A stretch of DNA of 34,937 bases, taken from assembly GCA_903847935.1 (NCBI GenBank), contig CAINEX010000119.1:1-34937 (forward strand). Reading direction: 5' to 3'. Positions 6,851 to 15,774 of the stretch are shown here, one piece after another (position 1 is the first letter of the stretch; each line of letters begins with the position of its first letter). This stretch comes from an uncultured Spartobacteria bacterium. Lineage in GTDB: Bacteria; Verrucomicrobiota; Verrucomicrobiia; Chthoniobacterales; UBA6821. The translations under genes were made by a program, and so were the position numbers. The notes under the pieces were generated by a model. That model worked only from the letters and a program-made list of their open reading frames with translations. It made no database searches and was not told the DNA's origin.

Positions 6851-7906
6851 TCAAAGACGGGCAGCCTCGGAGGCCTTCCGAAGCAATTCAAGTGCTCGGG
6901 CAGCCCCGCCTGAATCAATGCTTTCAGCGGCAAGTGAGGCCGACTCTGGAGGCGATGATCCGATGCCTGCCAGGAAGAGAGCAGCGCCCGCATTGAGAAT
7001 GATCATCTCCCTGGCAACGCCGTGCTCCTCTCCCGCCAGAATTAAAGATATCCTGCCTGCATTCTCCTTGGCGTCGCCTCCAACCAGACCTTGCATGGAG
7101 GATGCTTGGGACAGGCCAAAATCCTTGGGATTGATGGTGAATGTCTCCATCAACCCGTTACGAACGGAGACCACATGGGAGGGGCCGATCAAGGAAATCT
7201 CATCGAATCCCCCATCCCGACTAATTCCCTGTCCATGGACGGCCCAGGCAGCTCGGCGTCCCAGGATGTCCATCGCCTCGGCGTAGAGATTGAGTTTCTT
7301 AGGTGAGTAGATGCCAGCGAGCTGCACCTCGGGAGAGGCAGGGTTGAGCAGAGGTCCCAATAGATTGAAAATGGTCATCATCCCCTTTGAAGCCAGTGAG
7401 CGCCTAAGAGCGGCAACAGCCGCTACAGCCGGATGAAAATCGCTCGCCAGCAGGAAAACACAACCAGCCTGATCGACAATATCTCCGACACATTCAGGCC
7501 TCAAATGAAGGGTCACTCCCAATGCCTCGAGCACATCGGCACTGCCACACTTGGAACTGACAGCACGGTTCCCATGCTTCACCACCCTGGCTCCAGCTCC
7601 TGATGCGACAAACATCGCTGCCGTGGAAATATTCAGCAGTCCTGCATGATCACCACCGGTGCCGCAAAGTTCCAGGAGGGGCGAATTCTCATCGCGCCTA
7701 ATCGTCGGAATGACTGCCCCCTTGAGGATTTCGGAGGCAAATCCGGCAAGTTCACCGGCCTTCTCACCACGCCGGTGAAGCTCGGTCAAGAAAGCACCCT
7801 TCGACTCGTCTGAGACTAGGGGATCGAGCAGGAGATTCACGGAAGCTTCCATCTCTTCAAGCGATAGCGAATGCTTGGGGTTGGGATTGGGAAAAGCTTT
7901 GCTCAT
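6851..7906 (-). CDS. trpD: Anthranilate phosphoribosyltransferase
   Basis: The enzyme joins anthranilate to PRPP in the second step of tryptophan synthesis. The 351-residue protein carries the PRPP-binding CGTGGDHAGLLNISTAA (GTGGD at 82-86, NIST at 92-95), and KHGNRAVSSKCGSADVLEAL at 110-129. The family usually has serine where this cysteine 120 sits. FNLLGPLLNPA and the later GFDEIS segment are also present. I chose ATG 7906 because upstream extensions run through the transporter gene; an ATG at 7918 adds only four residues. It is the last gene of the minus-strand aroD-EamA-trpD set, 23 bases after the transporter. No other trp genes are visible nearby. Confidence 0.95.
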   Translation of the reverse strand: MSKAFPNPNPKHSLSLEEMEASVNLLLDPLVSDESKGAFLTELHRRGEKAGELAGFASEILKGAVIPTIRRDENSPLLELCGTGGDHAGLLNISTAAMFVASGAGARVVKHGNRAVSSKCGSADVLEALGVTLHLRPECVGDIVDQAGCVFLLASDFHPAVAAVAALRRSLASKGMMTIFNLLGPLLNPASPEVQLAGIYSPKKLNLYAEAMDILGRRAAWAVHGQGISRDGGFDEISLIGPSHVVSVRNGLMETFTINPKDFGLSQASSMQGLVGGDAKENAGRISLILAGEEHGVAREMIILNAGAALFLAGIGSSPPESASLAAESIDSGGAARALELLRKASEAARL

Positions 7907-7929
7907 CCGGAGAATCATTATCTCGTTTT

Positions 7930-8835
7930 TTAGGAAAGGACGAGAGCCATCGCCGCAAAGAGCAGAAGGGCACCGATGAGCCTGCGAACCATGATGATTC
8001 GGTGGTCTCCCACAGAGGGAAGACCTCCGGCAATCGATCCCAGCAACCAGACGAGGATCACGCTCCAAAGGCACCGAGATCCGTAAAGGATATTGGTGAC
8101 GGTGGCACTCCCGAAATGGCCGATCGATGTGTACATCCCAAGGCACTGGAGCGCGAGAAGGAGAACGCCTGATGCAAGCCAAATTAGCGTCTCCCGGCGG
8201 TCCACATCGGACAGAAAAATCCTTCTTCGCAGGAGTCCCGGCACATAGACAACGGAGAGAAATCCGGGCACGGCGAACATCAGCGGAGCAAAACGGGCGA
8301 AACCGAAAAGCGGAACCCAGTGCTGAACAAGCACATCGGTCAGAGCAAATACCCCTGCGGCAAGCAGGGACCAGATGATCGTGGCTCCATGCCGATGGAC
8401 GGACTTTCCGGAAGTGTATGAAATCAGACCTATCCCAAGGGTGGCCAGCAGGGAGGCAAACCACCAACTTGCTGGCAATGCCTTACCCAATAAGAAGAAC
8501 GAAAGAAGGGCAACCATCAGGACCTTGGTGCCTAGAAGAGGAGTAGCCACGGAGACATCGCCCGCCGCAATCGCCCGAAAGGTGCAGGCCTGCCCGAAAA
8601 AGAAGAGAGCGCCACAGGCGACGGGTGTCAGAAAAAGAACAAACGGCGTTCCATGACTTTGCGACGTCTGGGGAAAGATCCAGAAGATCTGGAAGAGCAA
8701 AGCCATGGAGGCATTGCTGAGCAGGTTTACCCATCCGCCCGGGATCCCTGCCCCAAGCGCTCTCTTGAGGGCTATGGCAGCGCAGGCATAAAGAAGTCCC
8801 GCTCCGAGCGGAAGGATCAACGCTTCCAGACTCAC
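7930..8835 (-). CDS. EamA/DMT-superfamily transporter
   Basis: This 301-residue protein has about ten hydrophobic helices in two repeats, the usual layout of drug/metabolite transporters. Signs are the early LPLGAGLLYACAAIALKRAL helix, VATPLLGTKVLMVALLSFFLLG in the first repeat, and SATVTNILYGSRCLWSVILVWLLG in the second. It starts at GTG 8835, and that GTGA overlaps the TGA of aroD. Translational coupling to aroD and the downstream trpD suggest a role in moving an aromatic compound or pathway intermediate. This is inference from context only, because family members export many different metabolites. Confidence 0.86.
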   Translation of the reverse strand: MSLEALILPLGAGLLYACAAIALKRALGAGIPGGWVNLLSNASMALLFQIFWIFPQTSQSHGTPFVLFLTPVACGALFFFGQACTFRAIAAGDVSVATPLLGTKVLMVALLSFFLLGKALPASWWFASLLATLGIGLISYTSGKSVHRHGATIIWSLLAAGVFALTDVLVQHWVPLFGFARFAPLMFAVPGFLSVVYVPGLLRRRIFLSDVDRRETLIWLASGVLLLALQCLGMYTSIGHFGSATVTNILYGSRCLWSVILVWLLGSIAGGLPSVGDHRIIMVRRLIGALLLFAAMALVLS

Positions 8836-9572
8836 GCCGGAAGAACCTCGGACAGGACTCCCGCAAGCTCAAGCGCTGGCCACTGGCCAGGGACTTGGGG
8901 CTTGCCTAGCCAACCATAGCAGAGGGGGGCACCGAAACCGCTCAGCACAATCCGGGAGAAGCGACCCGCGGCTCCCATTCCCATGGCAGTCACAGGGATC
9001 GGTGTCTTGGCTGTCTGCAATCCGATGAGGCGCTCAAGATCGGCAGGGTTTCTTAGGAAAGTCGCCACCTTGAAAAGGTCAGCACCAAGATCGGAGGCCC
9101 TCAAGGCCAGTTCCTTCATTGTAGCAAGCGAAGGCGTTGAGGAAAAATTATGATGGGAGAGGATCACCGTCCGACCATGCTGGTGGGCGGTAGCGATCAA
9201 GGGAGCCAGAGATTGAGCAGATCGGAGCTCCACATCGATGGCGGAGGCCCATGAAAGGGACTCCTCCAAGAGGCTGCGTCGCTGTGCAAGGGTGAGATTA
9301 CCAACTCCCCCTTCACCCGGATGCCGGGCCGTGGCAATCATTGGGAGGTCAACCGGTAACTGAGAGGAAAAAGCAGATATAAGATGATTAGGGAGTGAGT
9401 CGAGTCGGGCCTCCAATAAGTCAACAAACTTTACCTTCTTTGCATTTGATTTGGAGAGAAGACGAAGGCCGGTTTGCTCGTGGAGGGTTCCCACCACAAG
9501 CGTCCGACCCCTCTCCAACATGGGATGGAGTGACAGCTCTTGTTTCTTGAATTTCTTTCTGATACTTAACAT
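8832..9572 (-). CDS. aroD: Type I 3-dehydroquinate dehydratase
   Basis: The enzyme dehydrates 3-dehydroquinate to 3-dehydroshikimate in the shikimate pathway through a Schiff base. The visible catalytic residues are EARLD (54-58), the general-base histidine in ILSHHNF (138-143), and the Schiff-base lysine in LFKVAT (K168). The C-terminal substrate loop reads AMGMGAAGRFSR, and the end has CYGWLGKPQVPGQW. The 246-residue length is usual. The start could be ATG 9572 or ATG 9521; the shorter form removes a basic N-terminal tail. It is the first gene of the minus-strand set and diverges from the sugar transferase gene with only about 23 bases between them. Confidence 0.93.
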   Translation of the reverse strand: MLSIRKKFKKQELSLHPMLERGRTLVVGTLHEQTGLRLLSKSNAKKVKFVDLLEARLDSLPNHLISAFSSQLPVDLPMIATARHPGEGGVGNLTLAQRRSLLEESLSWASAIDVELRSAQSLAPLIATAHQHGRTVILSHHNFSSTPSLATMKELALRASDLGADLFKVATFLRNPADLERLIGLQTAKTPIPVTAMGMGAAGRFSRIVLSGFGAPLCYGWLGKPQVPGQWPALELAGVLSEVLPA

Positions 9573-9595
9573 TTCTCCCTTATTTAATCCAGACA

Positions 9596-10978
9596 GTGAA
9601 TCACAAACAAGAAATCTCCAAGGATTTGCCGATGCTCGCCGACGGCCTCCTGATGGGACTCTGTCTCTGGCTCAGTTATCTCCTCAGGGTTTCCCTGAAT
9701 GCATGGCCCAGCTTCTTCAGCGAGATCCCTCCCTTCTCGACCTTTCTCTGGATGGTTGTCGTGGTTATTCCACTGACACCATTGATTCTGGATCTGAACG
9801 GGTACTACGAAAACCCGGTTATCCGCACCTTCGAGAGCATATTACCCCGCATGCTGAAAGGGGGAATCTGGCTGGCCTTGATCATCACCCTGAGTTCAAT
9901 CCTGAGCAGGCTTGAAGTTCCCAGTCGCACGGTACTGATTTTCTTTTTCATTCTGGCGCCGGCGGCACTAATTACCAGACTGACGCTCACTAAAAAAATA
10001 CTGCTGAGAAAATATGAACGTGGAGAATTGGGTGAGGAGAGTGCCATCATCGGAACGTCGGAGGATGCGGATGTTTTTCTCGGAAAGTTGAACCCAACCG
10101 AACTTCTCTCCCTGCGAATCAATCATCGTTTTAACATCGATGAGATGGATGCCGAAACTATCCGCCGAAACCTCCGGGAGCACCCTGTAGGAAGGGTTAT
10201 CTTTGTTTCCGCGGAATCTCCTAAAAATGAATCTCTTCCGATGGAATCTGAGTCCGAAGGTATGGAGGTATGGATTGTGACCAATCAAATCAACGGCATC
10301 GTGGGACCCCCCCAAGTCTCCACGGCGGGAACAAGTCGTATCCTGGTCTTTCACAGAACTAGAAGCGAGGTCTGGTACAACTATATAAAAAGGGTAACCG
10401 ATATTATCGGGGCCTTAGTTGGACTGCTCCTGCTTTCACCCCTCCTTATTGTGATCGCCCTGACCGTGAAGTTCACCTCCCCGGGACCGGTTATTTTCAA
10501 ACAGGTACGCAGCGGCAAGAGAGGCAAGCGCTTCACGATCTTCAAATTTCGCTCGATGGTCGATAACGCCTCAGAATTACATGAAAATCTCCATCATCAG
10601 AACGAAATGGAGGGGCCAGTCTTCAAAATCACAAAGGATCCACGGGTAACTCCGGTCGGAGCATTTCTCAGGAGAACGAGCCTTGATGAGTTCCCCCAGT
10701 TGTGGAACGTCCTACGCGGTGAGATGAGCCTTGTCGGCCCGCGTCCACTACCAGATTACGAGACGAAAAAAATCGAGGTCAGCGCTCATCGCAGACGACT
10801 CAGCGTGAAACCCGGACTGACCTGCCTCTGGCAGATCAAGGGCAGAAGCTCCATCACAAGCTTTGAGGAATGGGTTAATCTTGACCTTGAATACATTGAT
10901 CATGCCTCGTTAGCGCTCGATCTCTGGATTATTTTGAGAACAATTCCGGTGGTACTCTTCCGTTGCGGCGCCCATTAG
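9596..10978 (+). CDS. Polyprenyl-phosphate sugar-1-phosphate transferase (exopolysaccharide initiation)
   Basis: The protein (460 residues, GTG start) transfers a sugar phosphate to undecaprenyl phosphate as the first step of a surface glycan. Four N-terminal helices lie near residues 14-30, 42-62, 85-103 and 108-125. A cytosolic nucleotide-binding-like domain (about 140-245) follows, then a membrane helix near 268-287 ([20 protein letters not shown]). The catalytic PF02397-type domain shows KFRSMV, the segment [16 protein letters not shown], the [13 protein letters not shown] motif, MSLVGPRP, and [14 protein letters not shown]. No glycan cluster adjoins it, so the transferred sugar and final polymer are unknown. 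It diverges from aroD and is followed by the pilus-like locus after 114 bases. Confidence 0.92.
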   Translation: MNHKQEISKDLPMLADGLLMGLCLWLSYLLRVSLNAWPSFFSEIPPFSTFLWMVVVVIPLTPLILDLNGYYENPVIRTFESILPRMLKGGIWLALIITLSSILSRLEVPSRTVLIFFFILAPAALITRLTLTKKILLRKYERGELGEESAIIGTSEDADVFLGKLNPTELLSLRINHRFNIDEMDAETIRRNLREHPVGRVIFVSAESPKNESLPMESESEGMEVWIVTNQINGIVGPPQVSTAGTSRILVFHRTRSEVWYNYIKRVTDIIGALVGLLLLSPLLIVIALTVKFTSPGPVIFKQVRSGKRGKRFTIFKFRSMVDNASELHENLHHQNEMEGPVFKITKDPRVTPVGAFLRRTSLDEFPQLWNVLRGEMSLVGPRPLPDYETKKIEVSAHRRRLSVKPGLTCLWQIKGRSSITSFEEWVNLDLEYIDHASLALDLWIILRTIPVVLFRCGAH

Positions 10979-11049
10979 CAACAGCTTCTGATAACTCCGC
11001 TTTGTTTAAAATTGAGGCCCACACATTGAACCATCTTCTTACTGGATAA

Positions 11050-11091
11050 GGGGGAGATTTTCTTATTTGATAATCGACTCTTCACTCCCCC
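11050..11091. repeat. 7-bp inverted repeat GGGGGAG/CTCCCCC just upstream of the pilus-like locus
   Basis: GGGGGAG at 11050-11056 is mirrored by CTCCCCC at 11085-11091, with a 28-base AT-richer spacer containing GATAAT. The right arm ends one base before the ATG of the Amuc_1102-like gene. It could be a leader hairpin that hides the translation start, an operator, or chance. No U-run follows, so it is not a terminator. Confidence 0.4.
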
Positions 11092-11092
11092 G

Positions 11093-11731
11093 ATGTCACC
11101 GATCAGACAATATCTTCCGAGCTTCCTTGGGACAACTCTGCACGTGGGGATTTTTATTGCAGCCACTTTTTTATCCGCGAGTGCCCAACTGAACACGGAG
11201 TTTCAGATCAGGAAAATATCCCCGTCAATCATTACGACTCCTGCGCTGAACTACGTCACGGGACCAGTGAAGCCCTCGCGCTCCAAGAACTGGATGGAGT
11301 TGGAGGTTGCTTTCGAGTGGCATCCCGTCAACGCAGCCGAAAAATTCGCGGACGACGTGATTGTGAACTACTATGTCCTGATGGCTGGGAAATCCGTGGA
11401 TTCTCCCAACGGGACTTTACTGACAGGACAAGTGACCCTTATTTCCGTACCTGCGAAAACAAGCACCCCAAGGAGGACCGTCATGTACCTGAGTCACCGG
11501 ACCATGCAGCATTTTTCGGGGGGCAAGGAGCATTACAGCACTCAATCCGTCCTGAATAATGTCGGCGTAACCATCTCCTACCATGGCAAGGTCGTTGCAG
11601 AGAAGAGCCTGAACGGTACGGGGGAGTGGTGGAAAAATTTACACCCTGTCAGCGGTTATCTCGTTTCGAAAGAGATGAGTCCCTTCGCCCCCCTCTTTTC
11701 AGATTACTACGAGGATGTCAAAAAACCTTGA
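11093..11731 (+). CDS. Amuc_1102-family pilus-like exported protein
   Basis: This 212-residue protein starts with a basic-hydrophobic signal sequence (about residues 1-31, ending near LSASAQ). Then follows a mainly beta sequence with LEVAFEWHPV, FADDVIVNYYVLM, TLLTGQVTLISVPA and VMYLSHRTMQHF, consistent with a single beta-sandwich domain. I identify it with the Akkermansia Amuc_1102 family by size, by this pattern, and by position immediately before the PilM-like gene. In Akkermansia the corresponding protein is reported with a pilus-like operon, and its exact role is not known. It is 54 bases upstream of the PilM-like gene and is probably the first gene of the operon. Confidence 0.8.
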   Translation: MSPIRQYLPSFLGTTLHVGIFIAATFLSASAQLNTEFQIRKISPSIITTPALNYVTGPVKPSRSKNWMELEVAFEWHPVNAAEKFADDVIVNYYVLMAGKSVDSPNGTLLTGQVTLISVPAKTSTPRRTVMYLSHRTMQHFSGGKEHYSTQSVLNNVGVTISYHGKVVAEKSLNGTGEWWKNLHPVSGYLVSKEMSPFAPLFSDYYEDVKKP

Positions 11732-11785
11732 TTTTCTGACCCCTGATTTCACCAAGAGCAACGACCGATTCCATTCTTACCACTC

Positions 11786-13507
11786 ATGGCAAAACCAAAA
11801 AAAATCCTGGTTCTGGATCTCGGCATGCAGTCTCTGCGCCTTGCCGAGTTCTCCATCGATAAGAATGGTGAACTGACCCTCGCGCGTGGTGCCAGCAGGG
11901 ATTTCCTGCTGGATCCCACCATGGAGCAGTCTCGACCCGAGCAAATCCGTCTTTCCGTGCTGGAGATCTTGAAAAACTGGGGTCTCCGAAGCGCGGATGT
12001 CTGCTGCATCCTTCCCGCTCACTCGGTCTTCACCAGGGTCGTGGCTTTAGATATCCCGGGAGGGCCTGGAAGCTCGAATGACCGGATTAAAGAAGTCATC
12101 CGCTTTGAGGCCCAGCAGAACATACCATTCCCACTGGACGAGGTCGCCTGGGATTACGTCACCATGGGAGAGACGGCATCGGGTTCGGTCAATGTTGTCT
12201 TTGTAGCCGTGAAGTCAGACCTGCTTGAATCCATCTGTCAGTCGCTCCGCTCGGCAGGCCTGATCGTTGTCTCCGTGACCGCGGCTCCACTGGCTCTCTA
12301 CGATGCCTTCCGAAACACCTATCCGGAGTGCGCCGACTCAACCACGCTCCTGCTTGACATGGGTTCACGCACGACGAATCTCGTGATCGCCGGTCCCGGG
12401 ACATTCTTTGCACGCAGCATCCCTTCAGGGGGACTTGCATTGACAGCCGCGATCGCAAAGGAACTGAATGCCGAACTGGAGGCAGCCGAGCAGATCAAGG
12501 TCACCCGAGGATCCGTCGCATCCGGCGTCACGGGTGAACAATCTTCCGATCAACTTGATGCCAACCTTGGTCTCATCGCACGACGAGTCCTGCTGAAGAC
12601 TCAGTCCGATATCAGCCGCTCCTTGAGTTTTTATCTCTCGACCCACGGCGGGCAGGGCCCCTCCCAGATACTCCTGACTGGCGGGATGGCCGGCCTTCCG
12701 AATCTCAGGGAGTTCCTTGCCGAGAGGTTCCAGCGCGAAGTTCATCTCTTCGACCCCTTGCGGACGCTTTCGGCCAAGGATCAGTCTTCAACGATTACCT
12801 CCTTCATTGCCTCTCATTCCAACAATCTCGGCGAACTCATCGGCGGGGCGCTCACCCTTTCCGGTGAAAGTGCTTATACAAAAGTCGAACTCCTCCCTCC
12901 CTCTCTGATGAAAAGGCGGGAGTTCTTCAAGAGGCTCCCATTCCTTTCCAGTGCGGCTGCCCTTTTCTTGGGAACCTTAGCGATCTGGTATGGTTACCTC
13001 TCCTACGAAGAGAGTGAGATCAGGGGAGTGACATCCGGACTCAAGACCATCGTTGATGGTGAGACACGCCTTGCATCGGGGATCAAGCAGGTTATGGAGA
13101 AAACAGATGCGGTCCAGAAAACAGGTTCGGACCTCCTCTCTCTCATCGAACTCCGCTCCGCCTACCCGAATTTACTCGCGGATCTGAGTGCCAGAATACC
13201 CCAGCGCTATCTGTGGATGACGGATATTCAACCCGTGGGGGATACAGCTCCAAAAAACTCCGCCAAAAATTCGGAGCCCATGGTGGTGAAGGCACTGCTG
13301 GTCAAGGGACTCTATCTTGACAATCCCCGACAGGCGGCCGTCATTGATGATTTCGTGAACTCGCTTCAAACCTCGGATCTCTTTTCCGTGAATGAGAACG
13401 AGAAATCAAAAATCATCACCCAAAGGGGAAGCCCCAGCGGTGATCTCTGGGCCTATCCATTTGCTCTGAGAATACCACTCCGTAATCCCCTCACTTTCCT
13501 GCCATGA
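11786..13507 (+). CDS. Amuc_1101-family PilM/PilN-like fusion protein
   Basis: This 573-residue protein has an N-terminal PilM-type actin-like domain (about 1-370). Phosphate loop 1 is LVLDLGMQSLRLAEF (8-22), phosphate loop 2 is LLLDMGSRTTNLVI (near 188-201), and an adenosine loop ILLTGGMAGLPNL lies near 296-308. One transmembrane helix (about 384-406) follows, then a coiled region and a small alpha/beta domain resembling PilN (about 430-570). In type IV pilus systems PilM is cytosolic and recruits separate PilN; here the two are joined, so the cytosolic and periplasmic parts are one polypeptide. The end overlaps the next gene by ATGA (13504-13507). Confidence 0.88.
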   Translation: MAKPKKILVLDLGMQSLRLAEFSIDKNGELTLARGASRDFLLDPTMEQSRPEQIRLSVLEILKNWGLRSADVCCILPAHSVFTRVVALDIPGGPGSSNDRIKEVIRFEAQQNIPFPLDEVAWDYVTMGETASGSVNVVFVAVKSDLLESICQSLRSAGLIVVSVTAAPLALYDAFRNTYPECADSTTLLLDMGSRTTNLVIAGPGTFFARSIPSGGLALTAAIAKELNAELEAAEQIKVTRGSVASGVTGEQSSDQLDANLGLIARRVLLKTQSDISRSLSFYLSTHGGQGPSQILLTGGMAGLPNLREFLAERFQREVHLFDPLRTLSAKDQSSTITSFIASHSNNLGELIGGALTLSGESAYTKVELLPPSLMKRREFFKRLPFLSSAAALFLGTLAIWYGYLSYEESEIRGVTSGLKTIVDGETRLASGIKQVMEKTDAVQKTGSDLLSLIELRSAYPNLLADLSARIPQRYLWMTDIQPVGDTAPKNSAKNSEPMVVKALLVKGLYLDNPRQAAVIDDFVNSLQTSDLFSVNENEKSKIITQRGSPSGDLWAYPFALRIPLRNPLTFLP

Positions 13508-14601
13508 CACGGATGAATTTCACCGCCTGGTTCGCCGAAAACAAACTCATTGCCACCCTCTCGGCCCTCTTCCTGACCGCTGTGGCCGTCATGGGATATC
13601 TTACCTGGAGCGCCTGGGATGCTTATTCCAACGCATTGCAGGAGCAGGAGACGATGAACTCCAAACTCGTCGCGCTTGCCAAACCCGACCATCCATTCCC
13701 CAATGAGGCCAACCTGAAAAAGCTGAATGAAGTCCTCACCAACGATCAGACCGACTTAAAAAAACTTCAGCAGGAACTTCTGAAGTACAGGATACCCACA
13801 TTCGCAGAGCTCGAAAAAGCAAAGCCCCAGGATCGGCCTCAACTTTTCCAAGATGCGCTTAGGACCGCTGTCACGAAGGCCAAGACTACGTCCGCTGCCT
13901 CGGCATGCACTCTGCCGGCAACCTTTTATTTGGGACTGGGGGAGTACGAAAACAGTGTCCCCAGAAGTGATGACGTGCTGATCTTGGCGAAACGACTGAC
14001 AGTCCTTGATTGGGTGGCGGGAGCCCTGTTGAATCAGAACGGAGTACTGGTGGACAACTTCTCCAGGCTTGAGACCGAGTCCACGGCAAAAACGGACTCA
14101 TCCGCAGCGCCTTTGGCAGGGACCGGATCGAAAAAGGGAGCCTCTCCCGCTCCGACCTCAGGAAACACGCAGCGCACCAAAGCCGTCACAGCCACTGCCA
14201 CTCCGGCTCCAAATGCGCCAGCGGCTCCCTACTCGTCAGTTGGCGGCATCCAGATCACCTTCCGTTGCTCTCAGGAGGCCTTTAGGAATTTTGTGAATGC
14301 CATCACGTCCTCACCTTATTTCCTGGTTATTGAAAACCTCCAGGTCCAGAACACCAACAAGGAGGCTCCGAAGCGGAATGAGACCCAACAGCAGCCGCCT
14401 AAGTCCCCATCGGGAAAGCCTCTAACGGCAAGCCGCCTTCACTTTGTGGTCGGAGGTCCGGATGAATTGTTAAACATTGCCATGAAGGTTCGGATCCTTG
14501 AGTTCCCCGAACCGACTCCCTCCAAAGCCGATAAACTTCCCCCGGGAGTTCTGTCGCCGGCAACCTCGGGGATCAACCAAGATAGGGGGACAGCAAAGTA
14601 A
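13504..14601 (+). CDS. Amuc_1100-family pilus-like periplasmic protein
   Basis: This 365-residue protein has one N-terminal membrane helix (about 16-36), then a coiled-coil with many Lys/Gln/Leu residues (about 60-100), then PilO-like alpha/beta domains. One is around residues 140-195 (FYLGLGEYENSVP, VLDWVAGALL), the other around 245-345 (GGIQITFRCSQEAFRNFVNAI). A low-complexity Ala/Pro/Thr/Lys linker (about 195-245) separates them. I identify it with the Amuc_1100 family by position and layout. Amuc_1100 of Akkermansia is about 317 residues and is reported to act on host TLR2; this homologue is longer because of its linkers. It overlaps the PilM-like gene by four bases and precedes the Amuc_1099-like gene by seven. 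Confidence 0.85.
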   Translation: MTRMNFTAWFAENKLIATLSALFLTAVAVMGYLTWSAWDAYSNALQEQETMNSKLVALAKPDHPFPNEANLKKLNEVLTNDQTDLKKLQQELLKYRIPTFAELEKAKPQDRPQLFQDALRTAVTKAKTTSAASACTLPATFYLGLGEYENSVPRSDDVLILAKRLTVLDWVAGALLNQNGVLVDNFSRLETESTAKTDSSAAPLAGTGSKKGASPAPTSGNTQRTKAVTATATPAPNAPAAPYSSVGGIQITFRCSQEAFRNFVNAITSSPYFLVIENLQVQNTNKEAPKRNETQQQPPKSPSGKPLTASRLHFVVGGPDELLNIAMKVRILEFPEPTPSKADKLPPGVLSPATSGINQDRGTAK

Positions 14602-14608
14602 AGCGCCG

Positions 14609-15631
14609 ATGAAAACTTTCCTTTCACTCTACTACGACCGACTGCTACTGGCGCTTGCGGGCTTCACCACGCTGCTCTCCGCAATAGCCGTGATTTATCT
14701 CTGCCTGGCAGGATCCCCCTCATCCGCCGCAAACTCCACCGCTAATGCTAGCGACAAACTTCTTACTCCTCCGTCAAAGGGAGCCGTTGCTTTGGGTCGT
14801 CTTGTAAAAACTCAAGTCTGGAATCCACGGGACGACGCCTCATCCCCCCTTGTCTCACGGCCATACATCCTGAAAGAGGGGAAACTGTTTGATCCTCTCG
14901 ACGGCACGGAACCTCTCCACCCTCCCGTTCCTAACAAGTGGCTTGTTGATCACCAATTGGACTATGCTGATGTCGATATCCTGAATCGGGATCCCAAGGG
15001 GAAGGGTTTCACCATCCTGGAAGAGTTCACTGCGGGAACAGATCCGAACAATCCCCATCAGTTCCCCCCACTCTATACAAAACTGAGTTATACCGATGCC
15101 GATCTCATCAAGAACAACTATAGTTTTGATTTCCTGGGAGTCGATGACTCGGAGGGGGCGAAAAAGTATCAACTCCGGCCGTTGAAACCCCTAGCAAACC
15201 CATCAAGAAAAGAGTCCAAAGCAGACACCACCAGCAGATTTGTGGCACTGGGGGAAACAATTCCCGGGGCCCCGAGTCTTAAGGTTGTTGATTATGTCGA
15301 AAAGAAAAAGGTGATCAATGACACGGAGTATGATTTCAGCGAATTGATTCTGGAGAACACACTCAACGGCAAGCGAACCAACTTGATCCGAAAGAATATC
15401 TCCAAAGAGTACCAACCCACCGCCATTACAACGGTTGAGAGTGTTACCCTTCATTATCAACTCACCGGCGCACCTGACCAGGCTTATCCCCTGAAAAGGG
15501 GGGATGTGATTCCCTTGGCGAGCCTTGACAAGAGTTTTTCGGAAACTTACAAACTAAAGGACTTTTCCGAGGAAGGGATCCTTCTGGAAAAAGAGGGGAA
15601 CACTTACGTTGTCAAAGCCCCTGCGCAGTAG
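14609..15631 (+). CDS. Amuc_1099-family pilus-like protein with a TSP3-like segment
   Basis: From ATG 14609 the protein has 340 residues. I prefer this start because it begins with a clean basic/hydrophobic membrane anchor (about 9-35), while the ATG at 14498 reads inside the upstream gene. Residues about 118-149 read DYADVDILNRDPKGKG and then LEEFTAGTDPNNP, closely resembling the D-rich thrombospondin-type-3/EF-hand-like calcium loops of exported proteins. Two further beta-rich segments (about 210-335) follow, containing FSELILENTLNGKRTNLIRK and YPLKRGDVIPLASL. It lies between the Amuc_1100-like gene and the first secretin and probably links inner-membrane and secretin components. Confidence 0.8.
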   Translation: MKTFLSLYYDRLLLALAGFTTLLSAIAVIYLCLAGSPSSAANSTANASDKLLTPPSKGAVALGRLVKTQVWNPRDDASSPLVSRPYILKEGKLFDPLDGTEPLHPPVPNKWLVDHQLDYADVDILNRDPKGKGFTILEEFTAGTDPNNPHQFPPLYTKLSYTDADLIKNNYSFDFLGVDDSEGAKKYQLRPLKPLANPSRKESKADTTSRFVALGETIPGAPSLKVVDYVEKKKVINDTEYDFSELILENTLNGKRTNLIRKNISKEYQPTAITTVESVTLHYQLTGAPDQAYPLKRGDVIPLASLDKSFSETYKLKDFSEEGILLEKEGNTYVVKAPAQ

Positions 15632-15774
15632 TCGATCCCTTGCTTATTTTCATCCCCTCCCCTCTTATTCCCGTGCCACGCTCTCCAGTAATGGGTACCT
15701 TGTTTGACATTTTCACAGTGACCTCCCCTCCAAAGAGTAAGATCCCAAATGATTCCGATGCAGGAACTAAAGTC

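Noticed and set aside
7919-8467. N-terminal extension of trpD to a 538-codon reading frame
   Set aside because: The added part is a shadow frame inside the EamA transporter gene and has no TrpD similarity. The family N-terminus fits ATG 7906.
14498-14608. Upstream ATG start for the Amuc_1099-like gene
   Set aside because: It would read inside the Amuc_1100-like gene and put 37 unrelated residues before the membrane anchor.
15640-15774. Upstream ATG for secretin copy 1, and a TTGACA at 15704-15709 as a promoter
   Set aside because: The extra N-terminus is not a signal peptide. The TTGACA has no AT-rich -10 hexamer at 16-19 bases, so an internal promoter is not supported.
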